NCBI RefSeq assembly: GCF_004403985.1
Contig: NZ_SOHL01000015.1
Location: forward strand, 1 to 64,000
Length of the DNA: 64,000 bases
From: Cryobacterium gelidum
GTDB taxonomy: Bacteria; Actinomycetota; Actinomycetes; Actinomycetales; Microbacteriaceae
Reading direction: 5' to 3'
A program made the position numbers and the translations under genes. This document shows, in pieces, positions 25,862 through 34,595 of this stretch (position 1 is the first letter of the stretch; every line of letters starts with the position of its first letter). The notes under the pieces were generated by a model. The model was not told the DNA's origin, ran no database searches, and saw only the letters and a program-made list of their open reading frames with translations.

Positions 25862-26295
25862 TCGGCTGTGGTCTGCTCCAACAGTTCTCGCCTGACGTCA
25901 AGTGTCCCGTCCCAGATGGTGCGCCGACCCTCATCAACCTCGTCGGGCGTGAAGTGCTGCGCCGTGGCGGAGGCGTGCTCTATGCACGGTGGCGAACGTG
26001 TCGGCACCCCAAAAGGTACCGCGTCGCTCAGGATACTGTGCTGAAGTATTCTGGTTAAGGCGTCGTGCATAGGGTCGCAGGCCAGCTTCGTTGGGTGCTT
26101 GATCCAGTGCCATGCGCACCGATCACAGGTCGGCCGGAAATAAGCCTCGATCCACCGGCCGACCTGTAGAGGGCGGCGGATCGCGGCTTAGTCACATCCG
26201 CACCGTGGCGATCGTCGCTTTCCCATTGGCCCTGATGACGATCCTCACCGGCATGCTGCGCCGCGGGGGTCTATGGGTCGACGGACCGCAATGGG
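25862..26295. other. Decayed region after the phosphonate operon
   Basis: No gene with a good start. A hydrophobic stretch (TVAIVAFPLALMTILTGML, frame of 26112) appears in a different frame from the membrane segment that follows, which suggests a broken gene. Confidence 0.3.
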
Positions 26296-26780
26296 ATGGT
26301 CATCCTCGTAAGGTGGAGCCCTCTCGCCGATATCCTCGCCGCGTGCGTCATCGTTATCCTGACCTACGTGGTGATCGGGATCGTAGCCGCTGTCGCATTT
26401 TTGGCCTCAGTACCGCTGGGACTGATTATCATGGGCTCCGCGGTGCTGTGGCTAGTCGCAGGTGCGGTCATCTTCGCGAGTGGGACCCGGACGTTAAGCC
26501 CCATTTGTAAGACGACGCCAAAAGGCTTCGGGCGATGGCACATCACTACGCTTGCGCAGCGGCCGGGCACCCGACTTGGTGCCCTGCTCTTAACAAGACG
26601 GCTAATAGCAGCAGCCCCGCCCGGTCACGTTCTGGCGGCTTCCGCTGGCAACGGCGAAATCAGTCCACCCACGTTCGGGCGCGATATTGCCGAAGAAGAT
26701 CTCGCACTCGGTGCCCTTGATCGGTCGCGGAACCGGAACATTGCGCTTCCCCGCCATCTACGGGCGATCAACGCGGACAG
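26296..26780 (+). pseudogene. Membrane segment joined to GNAT-like fragment, frameshifted
   Basis: From ATG 26296 the frame codes two hydrophobic helices (LAACVIVILTYVVIGIVAAV and GLIIMGSAVLWLVAGAVIF), then WHITTLAQRPGTRLGALL and APPGHVLAASAGNG, which look like the motif A region of GNAT acetyltransferases. After about 26650 the sequence in this frame no longer looks like protein, although the frame stays open to 27177. I read it as a decayed gene; a chance open frame in GC-rich DNA is the alternative. Confidence 0.3.
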
Positions 26781-26889
26781 GGACGGCAGGCAGCTCGAGG
26801 GGCTCGACAGGTCTCTATTACCGTTATGCGAAGCTGATTTACTGGCAGCTGTCGCAGTTCAGTTCGTCCATCGAGTCAACCGGGCACGA

Positions 26890-27102
26890 TCAAACTCCGC
26901 CGCCGCCGCCGCCGATTCGAGTCCAGGCCGCGTCGCCCTCGGCTCGGCGAGACGCCCGATACGAACTCACATGCGCATCGCCGCCGGCGCGGACAAGGTC
27001 ATCACGCGAGGTCCTCCGTGTCCGGCGCCAATGGATCCCACCCCAGACGAGGACCACCGCGACGACCAGGAACGTGACTGCCAACACAATCAAGTAGTCC
27101 AT
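26890..27102 (-). CDS. Small single-pass membrane protein
   Basis: 70 residues from ATG 27102. One N-terminal helix (YLIVLAVTFLVVAVVLVWGG) is followed by a basic cytoplasmic tail (HWRRTRRTSRDDL) that ends in a run of glycines. No family is recognised. The antisense frame contains a run of prolines, which is a shadow of that glycine tail. Confidence 0.4.
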   Translation of the reverse strand: MDYLIVLAVTFLVVAVVLVWGGIHWRRTRRTSRDDLVRAGGDAHVSSYRASRRAEGDAAWTRIGGGGGGV

Positions 27103-27193
27103 GGCGCAATCGTAAGTGCCCCACCTGCCAGCGCACAAGGGGCTGGGGTTTCATCCCCCTCGCGGCCGAGCCCGTGAGGGGTCGGCCCTGCGG

Positions 27194-27879
27194 TTAGGGC
27201 GTGGCGGTTGATGTGGCGGTTACGTCGTCTTGGTCGCCTTCCCAGAAGTGGCCTAGTCCGGCGTCGATCATGCTGCGAATCAGCGCGGCTGCGTTGATGC
27301 CGTGTGCAGCTCGGTCGGGAAAAGACAGTGTGATGGTGATGCTCTGGGTAGGGGCAGCGTGGTCGACGTCGCCGTTCTGCGCGTCGGTGGCGTACTGGTA
27401 ATAACGTCCTCGTTGCCAACTCTCCGGAAGAGCGCGGCGACCCTCGCGAACGAGATCGAGTAGAGCCATTTATGCCGATCATGGTCAGACACGACCCAGA
27501 TCGTCGCTGGTCCATGCTCCGATTGAGGATAGAACTCGAGAACGAAGGAGTGAATGAACAAGCTGACCAGCTCCTGAACGGTTAACTCGGTCTGGCGCTT
27601 CGAATCCATGTCGTAGTACTCCCAGTACGCCCACCGGTCATAGATCCCGGGAACACGACCCGTCAGAGGATGCATCCCGAAGGACAGTCGTTCGCGTGGC
27701 AGCAGTGACGACGTTTTCGCGGACTCGATCAGGCGCCGGATGGTGAACATGCCGACCATGAGGTCACGCTCGACGAGGAACCCAGTCCTTGTTGTCCACC
27801 GCTTCAGTTCAGCCCGTCGTTCCAGCGCGATAGCTACCTTAAGCAGCTCTTCTCGCCACGGCACGGAATCTGAGATCAC
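27194..27879 (-). pseudogene. Hypothetical protein, probable frameshift near 27465
   Basis: From ATG 27879 the frame gives a normal-looking soluble protein (SVPWREELLKVAIALERRAEL, GFLVERDLMVGMFTIRRLIES, HPLTGRVPGIYDRW) up to SDHDRHKW near 27468. Beyond that the same frame becomes S/T/P-rich and stops at 27280, while the next frame, which has an ATG at 27469, continues with sensible sequence (ALLDLVREGRRALPESWQRG) to a stop at 27194. The simplest reading is one gene of about 228 residues broken by a one-base shift; two overlapping genes are also possible. Family unknown; it lies among other orphan genes of the island. Confidence 0.45.
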
Positions 27880-28083
27880 GCTCGAAGTCTGGCATACTGA
27901 CCTCCTTCGCGAGGACTACGAACGCGCCCCCGCTATCCCAGACGTGAGGCGCATTACTTCAGCCCGCAATCGGTCGTTTCTGGGCGTCGCGGCCGGGCCA
28001 GCGTCCAAGGCATCGGACCCCTTGCGGAATCACCTGCTTCCAGGATCAGGAACACCAGTCGCCGTGGCTCATACGGTGACCGG

Positions 28084-28506
28084 TCAGTCGTTTTCGTCCA
28101 CTGGCATCTTTCCGACCACCCGGCGCCACTCAGCGTCCCGCTGAGCTTGCTCAGTCGCCATCGTCTGAAGGAACTGCTCTGTTTTCTTCTCCGAGAAGCC
28201 GGCAACCTCTATTTCAAACTCGCCGCGCTTGAGGATGACTCGCTTGCCATTGTGCCGTTGCACGAACGTCTTGATCATCAATGAGATGGCCACCAGCCCT
28301 CCGCCCGCACCGAGAAACTTCACGGCCTCGATTGCCAGGTCTGTACCCGCGGAGAACTCCATGATGGTGCCGTGTTCGATGCCGTTGTCATCGAGGAGGG
28401 ACAGAATCTCGTCCCTATACTCCGGTGGGAAGCGAAGGTTGAACATACCGTCACCGGAGTGACCAAGAGTAACGAGGAGTGGGATCGATTCGGCATCGGC
28501 TGTCAT
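28084..28506 (-). CDS. Hypothetical protein with central hydrophobic helix (EACC1-like layout)
   Basis: 140 residues: a short acidic N-terminal region, FRFPPEYRDEI-like sequence near 25-35, a glycine-rich hydrophobic segment (AIEAVKFLGAGGGLVAISLMI, about 58-78), a basic stretch (QRHNGKRVILKRGEFEIEV) and a charged C-terminal helix. The order small domain, glycine-rich helix, strand-rich basic segment resembles the effector-associated constant component described in bacterial conflict systems, but the likeness is by eye and weak. It is a single gene between the frameshifted hypothetical and a nuclease-like gene. Confidence 0.45.
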   Translation of the reverse strand: MTADAESIPLLVTLGHSGDGMFNLRFPPEYRDEILSLLDDNGIEHGTIMEFSAGTDLAIEAVKFLGAGGGLVAISLMIKTFVQRHNGKRVILKRGEFEIEVAGFSEKKTEQFLQTMATEQAQRDAEWRRVVGKMPVDEND

Positions 28507-28680
28507 CTTGAAAGTTTGACACTACGACGTCGGAAATTTTGGAAGTCAGGGAAATAGCCGTGGTGAGGCTGGCCGTGCGCATGGCTGGATCGCCATCGGC
28601 CGGTCGAACTTCCCGCTAACTGCACTGCCCCTCGTGAGCATCCTCCGGACTTCCGTCACAGTTGAGGCCCACGAGTAGGT

Positions 28681-29379
28681 TCACACCGATGCCAGCATCT
28701 CCCGCCATGCTTCGTCGACCTGATCCGTGAGATCGATACCGTGCCGGCGAGCCTGGCCGACACGGATCGCGATTCCATTGGTGTGCTCGCGGTGGACTCC
28801 GAATTCCTGAACCTCAGCAGCAGTCCACTCAAAGGCGCCCTGCACCCGATCATTCAGAGTGTCGATGAGCACGAAAATGCACGCGTCGAATCCAAATGAG
28901 CGGATCACGGAAAAGACAGCCGACGGGCTCGTCTCAGGACGAATGTTACGAACCTTGACCTGGATGCGTCGGCCGTCTGATGCGATCAGATCGTAGGCCT
29001 TCTCAGAATTCGGTGCCAGCACACCTCCGTACACAATCCCTGCCGCATACTCCGCCAGGTCACCGACGGGAGCGTTGTTCGTCCGAACAAGACCGCGCTT
29101 GCGCAGTTCCTCGAGTATTGAGGCATATGTGCCAAGCAGCTGTCCGACGGTCCAGCCCTCCCCGATGAAGGCCGGTCGCGATTCTGCCTCGACGGCCCCT
29201 GCGTTGCCGAAGTGTTTGCGGACGAGGTCAGCCTGATCGGGGGTCAGGCTCCAACGCTGCCACCGTTCTACCTCTGAGCGGATTCCGTTTGCGCGAAGCC
29301 ACCCACGCACCTGACGCGGATCCACTCTGAGGTCCTCGGCGAGAGCTGTGGGCGTAATCGTGTCGTCATCGAGCAGCAT
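28681..29379 (-). CDS. Nuclease-like protein (PD-(D/E)XK-type core) with HTH N-terminus
   Basis: 232 residues. The N-terminus (TALAEDLRVDPRQVRGWLRANG, about 11-32) looks like a small helix-turn-helix. The C-terminal core has the pattern TNNAPVGDLAEYAAGIVYG, then NSEKAYDLIASDGRRIQVKVR, giving conserved E, D and QVK in the spacing of PD-(D/E)XK nucleases. I recall similar orphan proteins in actinobacterial islands but cannot name the family with certainty. As cargo next to an ICE it may act in DNA restriction or defence; this is inference. Confidence 0.6.
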   Translation of the reverse strand: MLLDDDTITPTALAEDLRVDPRQVRGWLRANGIRSEVERWQRWSLTPDQADLVRKHFGNAGAVEAESRPAFIGEGWTVGQLLGTYASILEELRKRGLVRTNNAPVGDLAEYAAGIVYGGVLAPNSEKAYDLIASDGRRIQVKVRNIRPETSPSAVFSVIRSFGFDACIFVLIDTLNDRVQGAFEWTAAEVQEFGVHREHTNGIAIRVGQARRHGIDLTDQVDEAWREMLASV

Positions 29380-29936
29380 GGCGTCGAGCCTAGCGAACTG
29401 TAGCGGCGCCGAACGTTGTCAGAAGTCGTGCTCAGTGGGTATCTAACTGACCGAAACGATGGGTTCTGGGATCAGAATAGGGCCGAGCGCGCCCACCTGA
29501 GACTGCCGTCGAACCCCGCATCTATTCCGCAGATTCAGCGACAACCAACGAAAACAGATGACAGCAAAAAGCACCCTTGATCAAGGAAGATCGAAGATGC
29601 CGGTAGTCCGCAGAAACCCCTGATAGAGCCATACTCTTAATCGAAAGGTAACCGGATCGGCGCCGGTCGCGGTTACCACCCCATTCACTTGAAACGCTGG
29701 GAGTGACCCAAGGTAGCTTCTCCTGACTCCGGCACGTCCTGCCTGGAACCTCGCTGGTGCGCCCTGCTAGATTCTCAGTCGTCGTTGGTCGGCGTCGAAC
29801 CGTGAACATTCGCGAATCCGGACCGGTCTCGGTCCAGGTTTCGACAAACTCCACCAGATGAATTCATAGCGTCAGATCTCCGCGCGTCGGCTGGCATGAC
29901 TAGCGTCGAATTCGATGAATTCGCAGGCACCCTCAC
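29380..29936. other. Gap at the left edge of the ICE core
   Basis: No supported gene. A GAATTCATAG/GAATTCGATGAATTC cluster lies near 29859-29923. I could not find a copy of the tRNA-Ser 3' end here, so the left attachment site of the element is not located. Confidence 0.35.
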
Positions 29937-30299
29937 CTAGAGGCGGTGCGCCCTGACCGAGGGCGTGCAGTCCAAGATTTCTGCGAGCCGGGCGTCATCG
30001 TCGCTGTCACCAAGGAGCAGGGGCACGAATCGGGTCAGGGTGGCGAAGCCGCTGGACTGATCTGGGTACACGCCGAGCGACACGAGGTGTGTGCTCCCGT
30101 TCGAGGTGGTCAGCTCCACGCAGGGGTAGTGCTCTTCGGGCGCGATTCCCTCTCGCACAGCGTCTGCGAAGGTGTTGCTGTCGAGCTGTTCCTCGATCGA
30201 GACGACCTGGTCGAGGTTAATCCAGACGTCGTCGGCGCCGATGATCGGCCGGGAGCGGTCGTGTCCGTAGGTGGTGACGGCAAGTTTGAGAAAACGCAT
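29937..30299 (-). CDS. Hypothetical ICE protein
   Basis: 120 residues starting MRFLKLAVTTYG. Soluble and acidic, with WINLDQVVSIEEQ and HLVSLGVYPDQ suggesting a small beta-rich domain. Not recognised. It is the last leftward gene of the element, after the 220-residue gene, and may share its transcript unless the hairpin at 30429-30457 terminates it. Confidence 0.5.
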   Translation of the reverse strand: MRFLKLAVTTYGHDRSRPIIGADDVWINLDQVVSIEEQLDSNTFADAVREGIAPEEHYPCVELTTSNGSTHLVSLGVYPDQSSGFATLTRFVPLLLGDSDDDARLAEILDCTPSVRAHRL

Positions 30300-30428
30300 G
30301 ATGGCCCTTTCGCGACGGGTAGGCCTTGACGCTAATTCGCGGGAAGCGGCGGCCGCCGGCGATCAGGGCGATCTGTGGATAAGGTCGCGCTGTGCGGGGA
30401 GTGTGAGGGGGATGTTCCCCCTCACCGG

Positions 30429-30457
30429 GTGAGACCGCCGCCTGGCGGCGGCCTCAC
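30429..30457 (-). terminator. GC-rich hairpin after the 220-residue ICE gene
   Basis: GTGAG ACCGCCGCC TGG CGGCGGC CTCAC folds into a strong stem-loop a few bases downstream of the stop at 30464. No U-tract follows. Confidence 0.45.
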
Positions 30458-30463
30458 CGGGCG

Positions 30464-31126
30464 TTAGTGGCTGGTGTTGTCGAGGGCGGCGAGGGCGATT
30501 TCTAGTGCACGGTCGTAGCTGATTCCTGCGGGTCGGACTGAGCCGGGCACGAATCGTTGCGACTTGGGCAGTCGAAGGGTCCCTGCGTATCCGTCGGGCG
30601 CGTCCTGCAGGGGCCCATAGCCGGGGTGCAGGAGCAGCCACTGACTGAAGGGCTGGTCGGCGTCGTTGAGGACGGCGGCTCGAAACTTGGCGGTGGGATT
30701 CTGGCACAGGGCCCAGAAGCGGTCGGCTTGGCCTCGGGCCGTGAGGCGTTCGCTCACCGGGCGGCGCGTCACCCCGGGGGTCGGCATCCGCTTCATGGTT
30801 GCGGCGTGCACGTAGGGGCGTAGGCGGGAATCGACGCGTGCAGGAATGTCGTTCAGGGCTGCTTCGGCGGCGCGTTCAGCTCGTCGTGCGGCGCGGTGCG
30901 CGGCGCTATCGTCTGCGTGGATTCGGGCCCATTCGGTGGCTTCGATGACGCAGCAAATGAGGTTCCAGTCGTAGCTGTAGAACCGGAGGAGGGCGTCTCG
31001 GTCGCGCTGAGTTCTGGGGCTGTCGGTGGTCGTGTATCGGGCGAAGAATGCGTTGGCTGCTTTACGGTCGGCTGCTATGTCATCGCTGGTGCGTTCGGGA
31101 CGGGTGGTGATGGGGAACTGGGGCAT
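30464..31126 (-). CDS. Hypothetical ICE protein with conserved leader
   Basis: 220 residues; strongly charged, alpha-helical and rich in R and A, with no membrane segment. Segments LLRFYSYDWNLICCVIEATEWARIH and HRAARRAERAAEAAL suggest helical bundles. Family unknown. It is preceded by copy A of the ICE leader (31143-31293), so it is controlled like the ssb-like and dprA-like genes of the element, which points to a role in the element's early or DNA-handling functions rather than in the pilus. Confidence 0.55.
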   Translation of the reverse strand: MPQFPITTRPERTSDDIAADRKAANAFFARYTTTDSPRTQRDRDALLRFYSYDWNLICCVIEATEWARIHADDSAAHRAARRAERAAEAALNDIPARVDSRLRPYVHAATMKRMPTPGVTRRPVSERLTARGQADRFWALCQNPTAKFRAAVLNDADQPFSQWLLLHPGYGPLQDAPDGYAGTLRLPKSQRFVPGSVRPAGISYDRALEIALAALDNTSH

Positions 31127-31142
31127 GATTCTCTCCGCTCAA

Positions 31143-31293
31143 CTGATTTTTTTGCCTGGCTGGCAAGAGAATCGATAGAGAGCGGGAGTGCCGAAGTGCA
31201 CGGCTGGTCGGGGGAAATAAGGGAGCCTGCGACCGCGCCCGAGCAGGTGGGCACGTAGGCACGGAAGCGAACTACGATGACCGGCCAGACAGA
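31143..31293 (-). promoter_or_regulatory. ICE leader element, copy A
   Basis: About 150 bp that align with 40400-40557 (opposite strand) and 45850-46003. Shared blocks on this strand: AATCGATAG(C/A)GAGCGGGAG, ATAAGGGAGC, GCGACCGCG and CGGCC(A/G)GACAG. Closest to the gene is a small hairpin (TTGCC-AGCCA-GGCAA) followed by a run of A on the transcript strand. This copy is the most diverged of the three. Confidence 0.7.
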
Positions 31294-31349
31294 CAAAAAA
31301 ACGAAAAAGACGGCCGCGCAGCGGTCCGAGCACCCGCAGGGTCTCCCCG

Positions 31350-31574
31350 GTGCTTACGGGGTTGCGTCTGGTGTTAGCCGGTGTCGCCGAGGTGCGACCG
31401 CTGATTCACGAGGTTGAGCACGCCGAGGTTGACGAGCTCCCGCGCCGAGCGGTGCTCACCCTGCTGGTCGCTCTCTGCGGCGCGCTCCTGGTCGCTTCAC
31501 CGCCAGACGCGTGGCCCTGTTGCCGCGGGCCTCGTCGATCGGCCCGCGGGGTTAGTGGCCGATTTTGGCGATGA
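31350..31574 (+). CDS. Possible small ICE protein on the plus strand
   Basis: A 74-codon frame from GTG 31350 whose middle (GVAEVRPLIHEVEHAEVDELPRR then AVLTLLVALCGALL) resembles small helical proteins seen in actinobacterial conjugative elements. No clear ribosome binding site; the 3' end overlaps the convergent glutaredoxin gene and contains its terminator hairpin. It may be a chance frame. Confidence 0.25.
   Translation: MLTGLRLVLAGVAEVRPLIHEVEHAEVDELPRRAVLTLLVALCGALLVASPPDAWPCCRGPRRSARGVSGRFWR
31523..31549 (-). terminator. Hairpin after the glutaredoxin-like gene
   Basis: CCGCGGGCC (31523-31531) and GGCCCGCGG (31541-31549) pair perfectly over 9 bp with a 9-nt loop, immediately downstream of the TAA at 31552. 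There is no U-tract. Confidence 0.55.
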
Positions 31575-31794
31575 GGTCGGGGCGGAAGCCGGCCCAGTGG
31601 TTGTGGTCGTCGATGACGACGATGGGAGCGCTGCTGTATCCGAGTTCGTCTTGCACGTAGGTGAGGGCGGCGGGTGTTTCGGTGAGGTCGACGACGGTGT
31701 AGCTGATGCCCTGCTTGTCGAGGTTGAGTTTGGTCATCCTGCAGGGCTGGCAGTTCGGTTTCGTGTAGACAATGATGCCGACTGTTTCGTTCAT
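31552..31794 (-). CDS. Glutaredoxin-like protein (NrdH-type redoxin)
   Basis: 80 residues from ATG 31794, with AAAGGAGC upstream. The thioredoxin-fold start IVYTKPNCQPCRMTKLNL carries the CxxC site (CQPC), followed by the cis-Pro strand SSAPIVVIDD and the terminal WAGFRPDLI typical of NrdH redoxins. NrdH normally reduces class Ib ribonucleotide reductase; here it stands alone in the ICE without nrdEF. A degenerate trace of the ICE leader (TTATTTC core) lies upstream at about 31900-31925. It could support nucleotide supply during element replication or fold cysteine-containing transfer proteins; both ideas are inference. Confidence 0.85.
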   Translation of the reverse strand: MNETVGIIVYTKPNCQPCRMTKLNLDKQGISYTVVDLTETPAALTYVQDELGYSSAPIVVIDDHNHWAGFRPDLIAKIGH

Positions 31795-32050
31795 CGCGGG
31801 GCTCCTTTCACTCACACTGTCGGAGTGGTGCTGTTCGGTAGCGGAGGTTCGCTGTGCCCGGGAGGAAGCGACCACAAGTGCGGGACCGGATGGTGGGGCC
31901 AGTGGGTGAGGAAATAAGCGACCGGAGGGAACGCCGAGCCCAGTTGTTCCACCGGTCGGCACTTCGTGCGCACGTTGGTCAGCGCCCGCCCGGGCCAGCA
32001 GGCTCCTCGAACGAAGAGACACCGCCCCTGACGCGAGTAGAGCTGCGCGG

Positions 32051-33115
32051 TTAGCCAACGGTCATCGGATCAGCCGTGAACGCGACGTCGAGATGCAGGT
32101 GATTGCAGGTGTCGTCGAACGGGGTGAAGTGCAACAGCGCCAAGTTGATGCCGGCCTCCCGCCGGCAGTCTGCCTGCCCGATCCGTGCCCCGGGCGGCAT
32201 GATTGGGTCGAGGAGTCCGATTAGGCGGAGGGACTGGCCGTCGGCGCCGGTGAGGCTGCGGCCGCCGAGGGAATAGAAGTCGACGGCTCCGCCTCCGCCG
32301 TTGATCCAGTGTGAGGACTGGGTGCCGGCGCCGAGGAGTTGCCCGGTGCATTTGCGGTTGATGTCGCTGACGCCGACCTGGTGAAACTGGTTGACGGCCA
32401 GGACCATCACCTGCAGGATGCGGGTGTCGATCCCGCAGTCCGGGACAGTTTGCCCGGTGGCGATCCACCGGATCTCCTTCAGGTGGTCCGGGACGAGGCC
32501 GCGCAGCTGCCCGTTGTCGGCGGCGGTGACGAGCTGCTGCGCCAGCCCGACCGCATCCCCTCCACCGACACCACAGGCGCCGCCGGCACTGGCGGTGAGC
32601 GCGGTGACGACGTCGGTCGCCGGCGCGAAGAACGGTGCGTAGTGTTCCGGGTCGGCGTTGATTTGCACGGCGGATGCTGCCGCCGACGGCGTCATTGTCT
32701 CCCACCCCGATAGCGCCACTAGGCGTTGGAAGAACAGCCGTGCCGCGGTGGCGGGGTCCATCCGCTCCGCGAGGGATCCCCAGGTGGCCCGTTGTTGGAA
32801 CAGGCCGCGGCTGTCGGGCCCGGCGGTGTTGCCGTGGTCGAGGTTGACCAGGCTCGACTCCCCAATCGCCGTCATCACCCCGAGAGTTTGCGCCTGCGCA
32901 GTGAGGCCGAGCTGGGCGGCGGCGTTGATGATGTCGGCGGCGTTGGCGAGCTGGTCGCCGCTATACCCGACGACAGCCGCGTGCTCGGAGGCATCCGCTC
33001 TGTTGACGGCGGTCAGGCCGCAGGTGGTGCCGGTGCCGGAGGAGAGGGCGACGGTGCCGCCGACGGTCAGGAGCAGGCCGGTGAGGCTGGCGGCGAGGAG
33101 TTTGACCAGGCCCAT
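32051..33115 (-). CDS. Lytic transglycosylase-like cell-wall hydrolase of the ICE
   Basis: 354 residues. It has an N-terminal export signal (LLAASLTGLLLTVGGTVAL), then a transglycosylase-like domain (about 60-170) with the expected catalytic Glu in TAIGESSL and SRGLFQQRATWGS. A C-terminal domain (about 215-350) with HWINGGGGAVDFYS and a final HLHLDVAF looks like a D-Ala-type or M15/M23-like peptidase remnant. In conjugative systems such enzymes open peptidoglycan for the transfer channel (VirB1 role). It is last of the transfer operon: VirB6-, SCO6880-, VirB4-like, hydrolase. Confidence 0.75.
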   Translation of the reverse strand: MGLVKLLAASLTGLLLTVGGTVALSSGTGTTCGLTAVNRADASEHAAVVGYSGDQLANAADIINAAAQLGLTAQAQTLGVMTAIGESSLVNLDHGNTAGPDSRGLFQQRATWGSLAERMDPATAARLFFQRLVALSGWETMTPSAAASAVQINADPEHYAPFFAPATDVVTALTASAGGACGVGGGDAVGLAQQLVTAADNGQLRGLVPDHLKEIRWIATGQTVPDCGIDTRILQVMVLAVNQFHQVGVSDINRKCTGQLLGAGTQSSHWINGGGGAVDFYSLGGRSLTGADGQSLRLIGLLDPIMPPGARIGQADCRREAGINLALLHFTPFDDTCNHLHLDVAFTADPMTVG

Positions 33116-33119
33116 GATG

Positions 33120-34595
33120 TTAGAAGATGGTGCCGACGGATAGGCCCTCGTCGGTGTTGGTCAGCTGCCGCTCCCACTCGGAGCGGATGTGCTCCACGTG
33201 CGTTTCCGGGTGCGACCCGAACTTGAAGATGTAGTGCCCATCTGCCAGCGTCTCGATGGTGCGCGCCGTCTCCGGTGCGAAGCCGAACGTTTGCTGGCAC
33301 CAGAGGGCGTCTTCGGGGCGGGACTGCCGGTAGACGACCACGGTTTGTGCTTCCTGGATGATTGCCATGCCGGGTGAGTCCTTGGGGATGTCGGTGCCTT
33401 TGTGCATGACGAACACGTTCGAGATACCTAGGCCCCGGGAGAGTTTTTGGTTGGCTTTGATCAGCTGCGCCGACGGCCCGCCGATCATGTGCCAACCCTC
33501 TTCATAAACGACGGTCGTCGCGGAGGTGCGTTCGCTGCGCAGCCGGCCCAGCATCCACATGTTCCCAATCGCCATGATTACCGGTACCGCCGGGCCGTCA
33601 TCGGGCAGCTGGGAAATATCAAACGATGTCAGCTTGCCGCTCAGGTCCACCGCTGCGGACGTTTCGCCGTCGAGGAGGCCCGCGTATTCGTCGAGCAGCC
33701 CGTTCAACGTCCACTTCACGGATAGGCCGGCCTTGTGCAGGTCGTCGCGGGCGGTGACCGACAGGGTGCGGTAGTCGTCATCGTCGACGACCAGGCCAAG
33801 GTTCGGCAGCACGTCGGCGAGCACCGGCACCCGCCCGTGGGCCTGGCCGACGGTGCGGCGCAGCGCCGCACGGAGGGCCTCCTCTTCCCATTCATTGAGG
33901 GGCTGATCGCCGCGGGCGATGCGAGTGACGATGTTCAGCAGCCGTGTCTGTCCTTTGACGCCGGTGCCGCGGGCGATCATCGGATCGAGCAGGTTCAAGG
34001 TGGTGCCGGTGCCGTCCGTGGTGAACCGGATCGGTTCAAACCCGTAATGCCGCACCACGTTGGAGTACTCGCCCTCCCCGTTCTGATCCTTCTTGTCAAA
34101 CACCACCCCACGCCGCCCCTGCAGCAGGAGCGGGCGGACGACGTAGTTGCATTTAGTGTGCGAGCTTTTGCCCGCGCCGACGTCGCCCATCACGATCACG
34201 TTCGGACTCGACACCTCCCGCGGCTCAGAGTTGTAGGCCGTGACGGGGTCGTGGGAGATCGTCGTCCGCGACAACACGTCCCGCCCGTTCACGACACCGC
34301 GGGTGCCGGTCGGCGGCCCGATCAGTGCGGTGTTGAGGATCTCCGCTTGCCGCGTCGTCGTGGGTGCGCCAGCCAGCACCGGAGCGTAGAAGCCGCGACG
34401 CGCGGCCGCCGCTTGCGTGCGCAACGCCGTGCCCGGCAGCGCCCACGGCACAATCTCTGCCGCACCGTGGCTACCAGCCGTGTCGATCCCCCCGGCCTCG
34501 TCAGCGGGAATCTCAGCGGGCGGCGCAAAGCGGCGCAGCACCGGCAGCGCCCACAATCTCGAGCGGGATACGCTGGTGTCGTTGGGTGTGGTCAT
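33120..34595 (-). CDS. VirB4-like conjugation ATPase
   Basis: 491 residues from ATG 34595, which overlaps the SCO6880-family stop (ATGA). Walker A is VIVMGDVGAGKSS (about 138-150), then FDKKDQNGEGEYSNV, and Walker B TTVVYEEGWHMIGG (about 362-375), with the C-terminal lid region GFAPETARTIETLADG. This is the ATPase core of VirB4/TraC-type proteins that power type IV secretion channel assembly. The N-terminal VirB4 domain is not here; the preceding SCO6880-family protein probably supplies it, a split arrangement common in actinobacterial elements. It ends 5 bp before the transglycosylase gene. Confidence 0.85.
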   Translation of the reverse strand: MTTPNDTSVSRSRLWALPVLRRFAPPAEIPADEAGGIDTAGSHGAAEIVPWALPGTALRTQAAAARRGFYAPVLAGAPTTTRQAEILNTALIGPPTGTRGVVNGRDVLSRTTISHDPVTAYNSEPREVSSPNVIVMGDVGAGKSSHTKCNYVVRPLLLQGRRGVVFDKKDQNGEGEYSNVVRHYGFEPIRFTTDGTGTTLNLLDPMIARGTGVKGQTRLLNIVTRIARGDQPLNEWEEEALRAALRRTVGQAHGRVPVLADVLPNLGLVVDDDDYRTLSVTARDDLHKAGLSVKWTLNGLLDEYAGLLDGETSAAVDLSGKLTSFDISQLPDDGPAVPVIMAIGNMWMLGRLRSERTSATTVVYEEGWHMIGGPSAQLIKANQKLSRGLGISNVFVMHKGTDIPKDSPGMAIIQEAQTVVVYRQSRPEDALWCQQTFGFAPETARTIETLADGHYIFKFGSHPETHVEHIRSEWERQLTNTDEGLSVGTIF

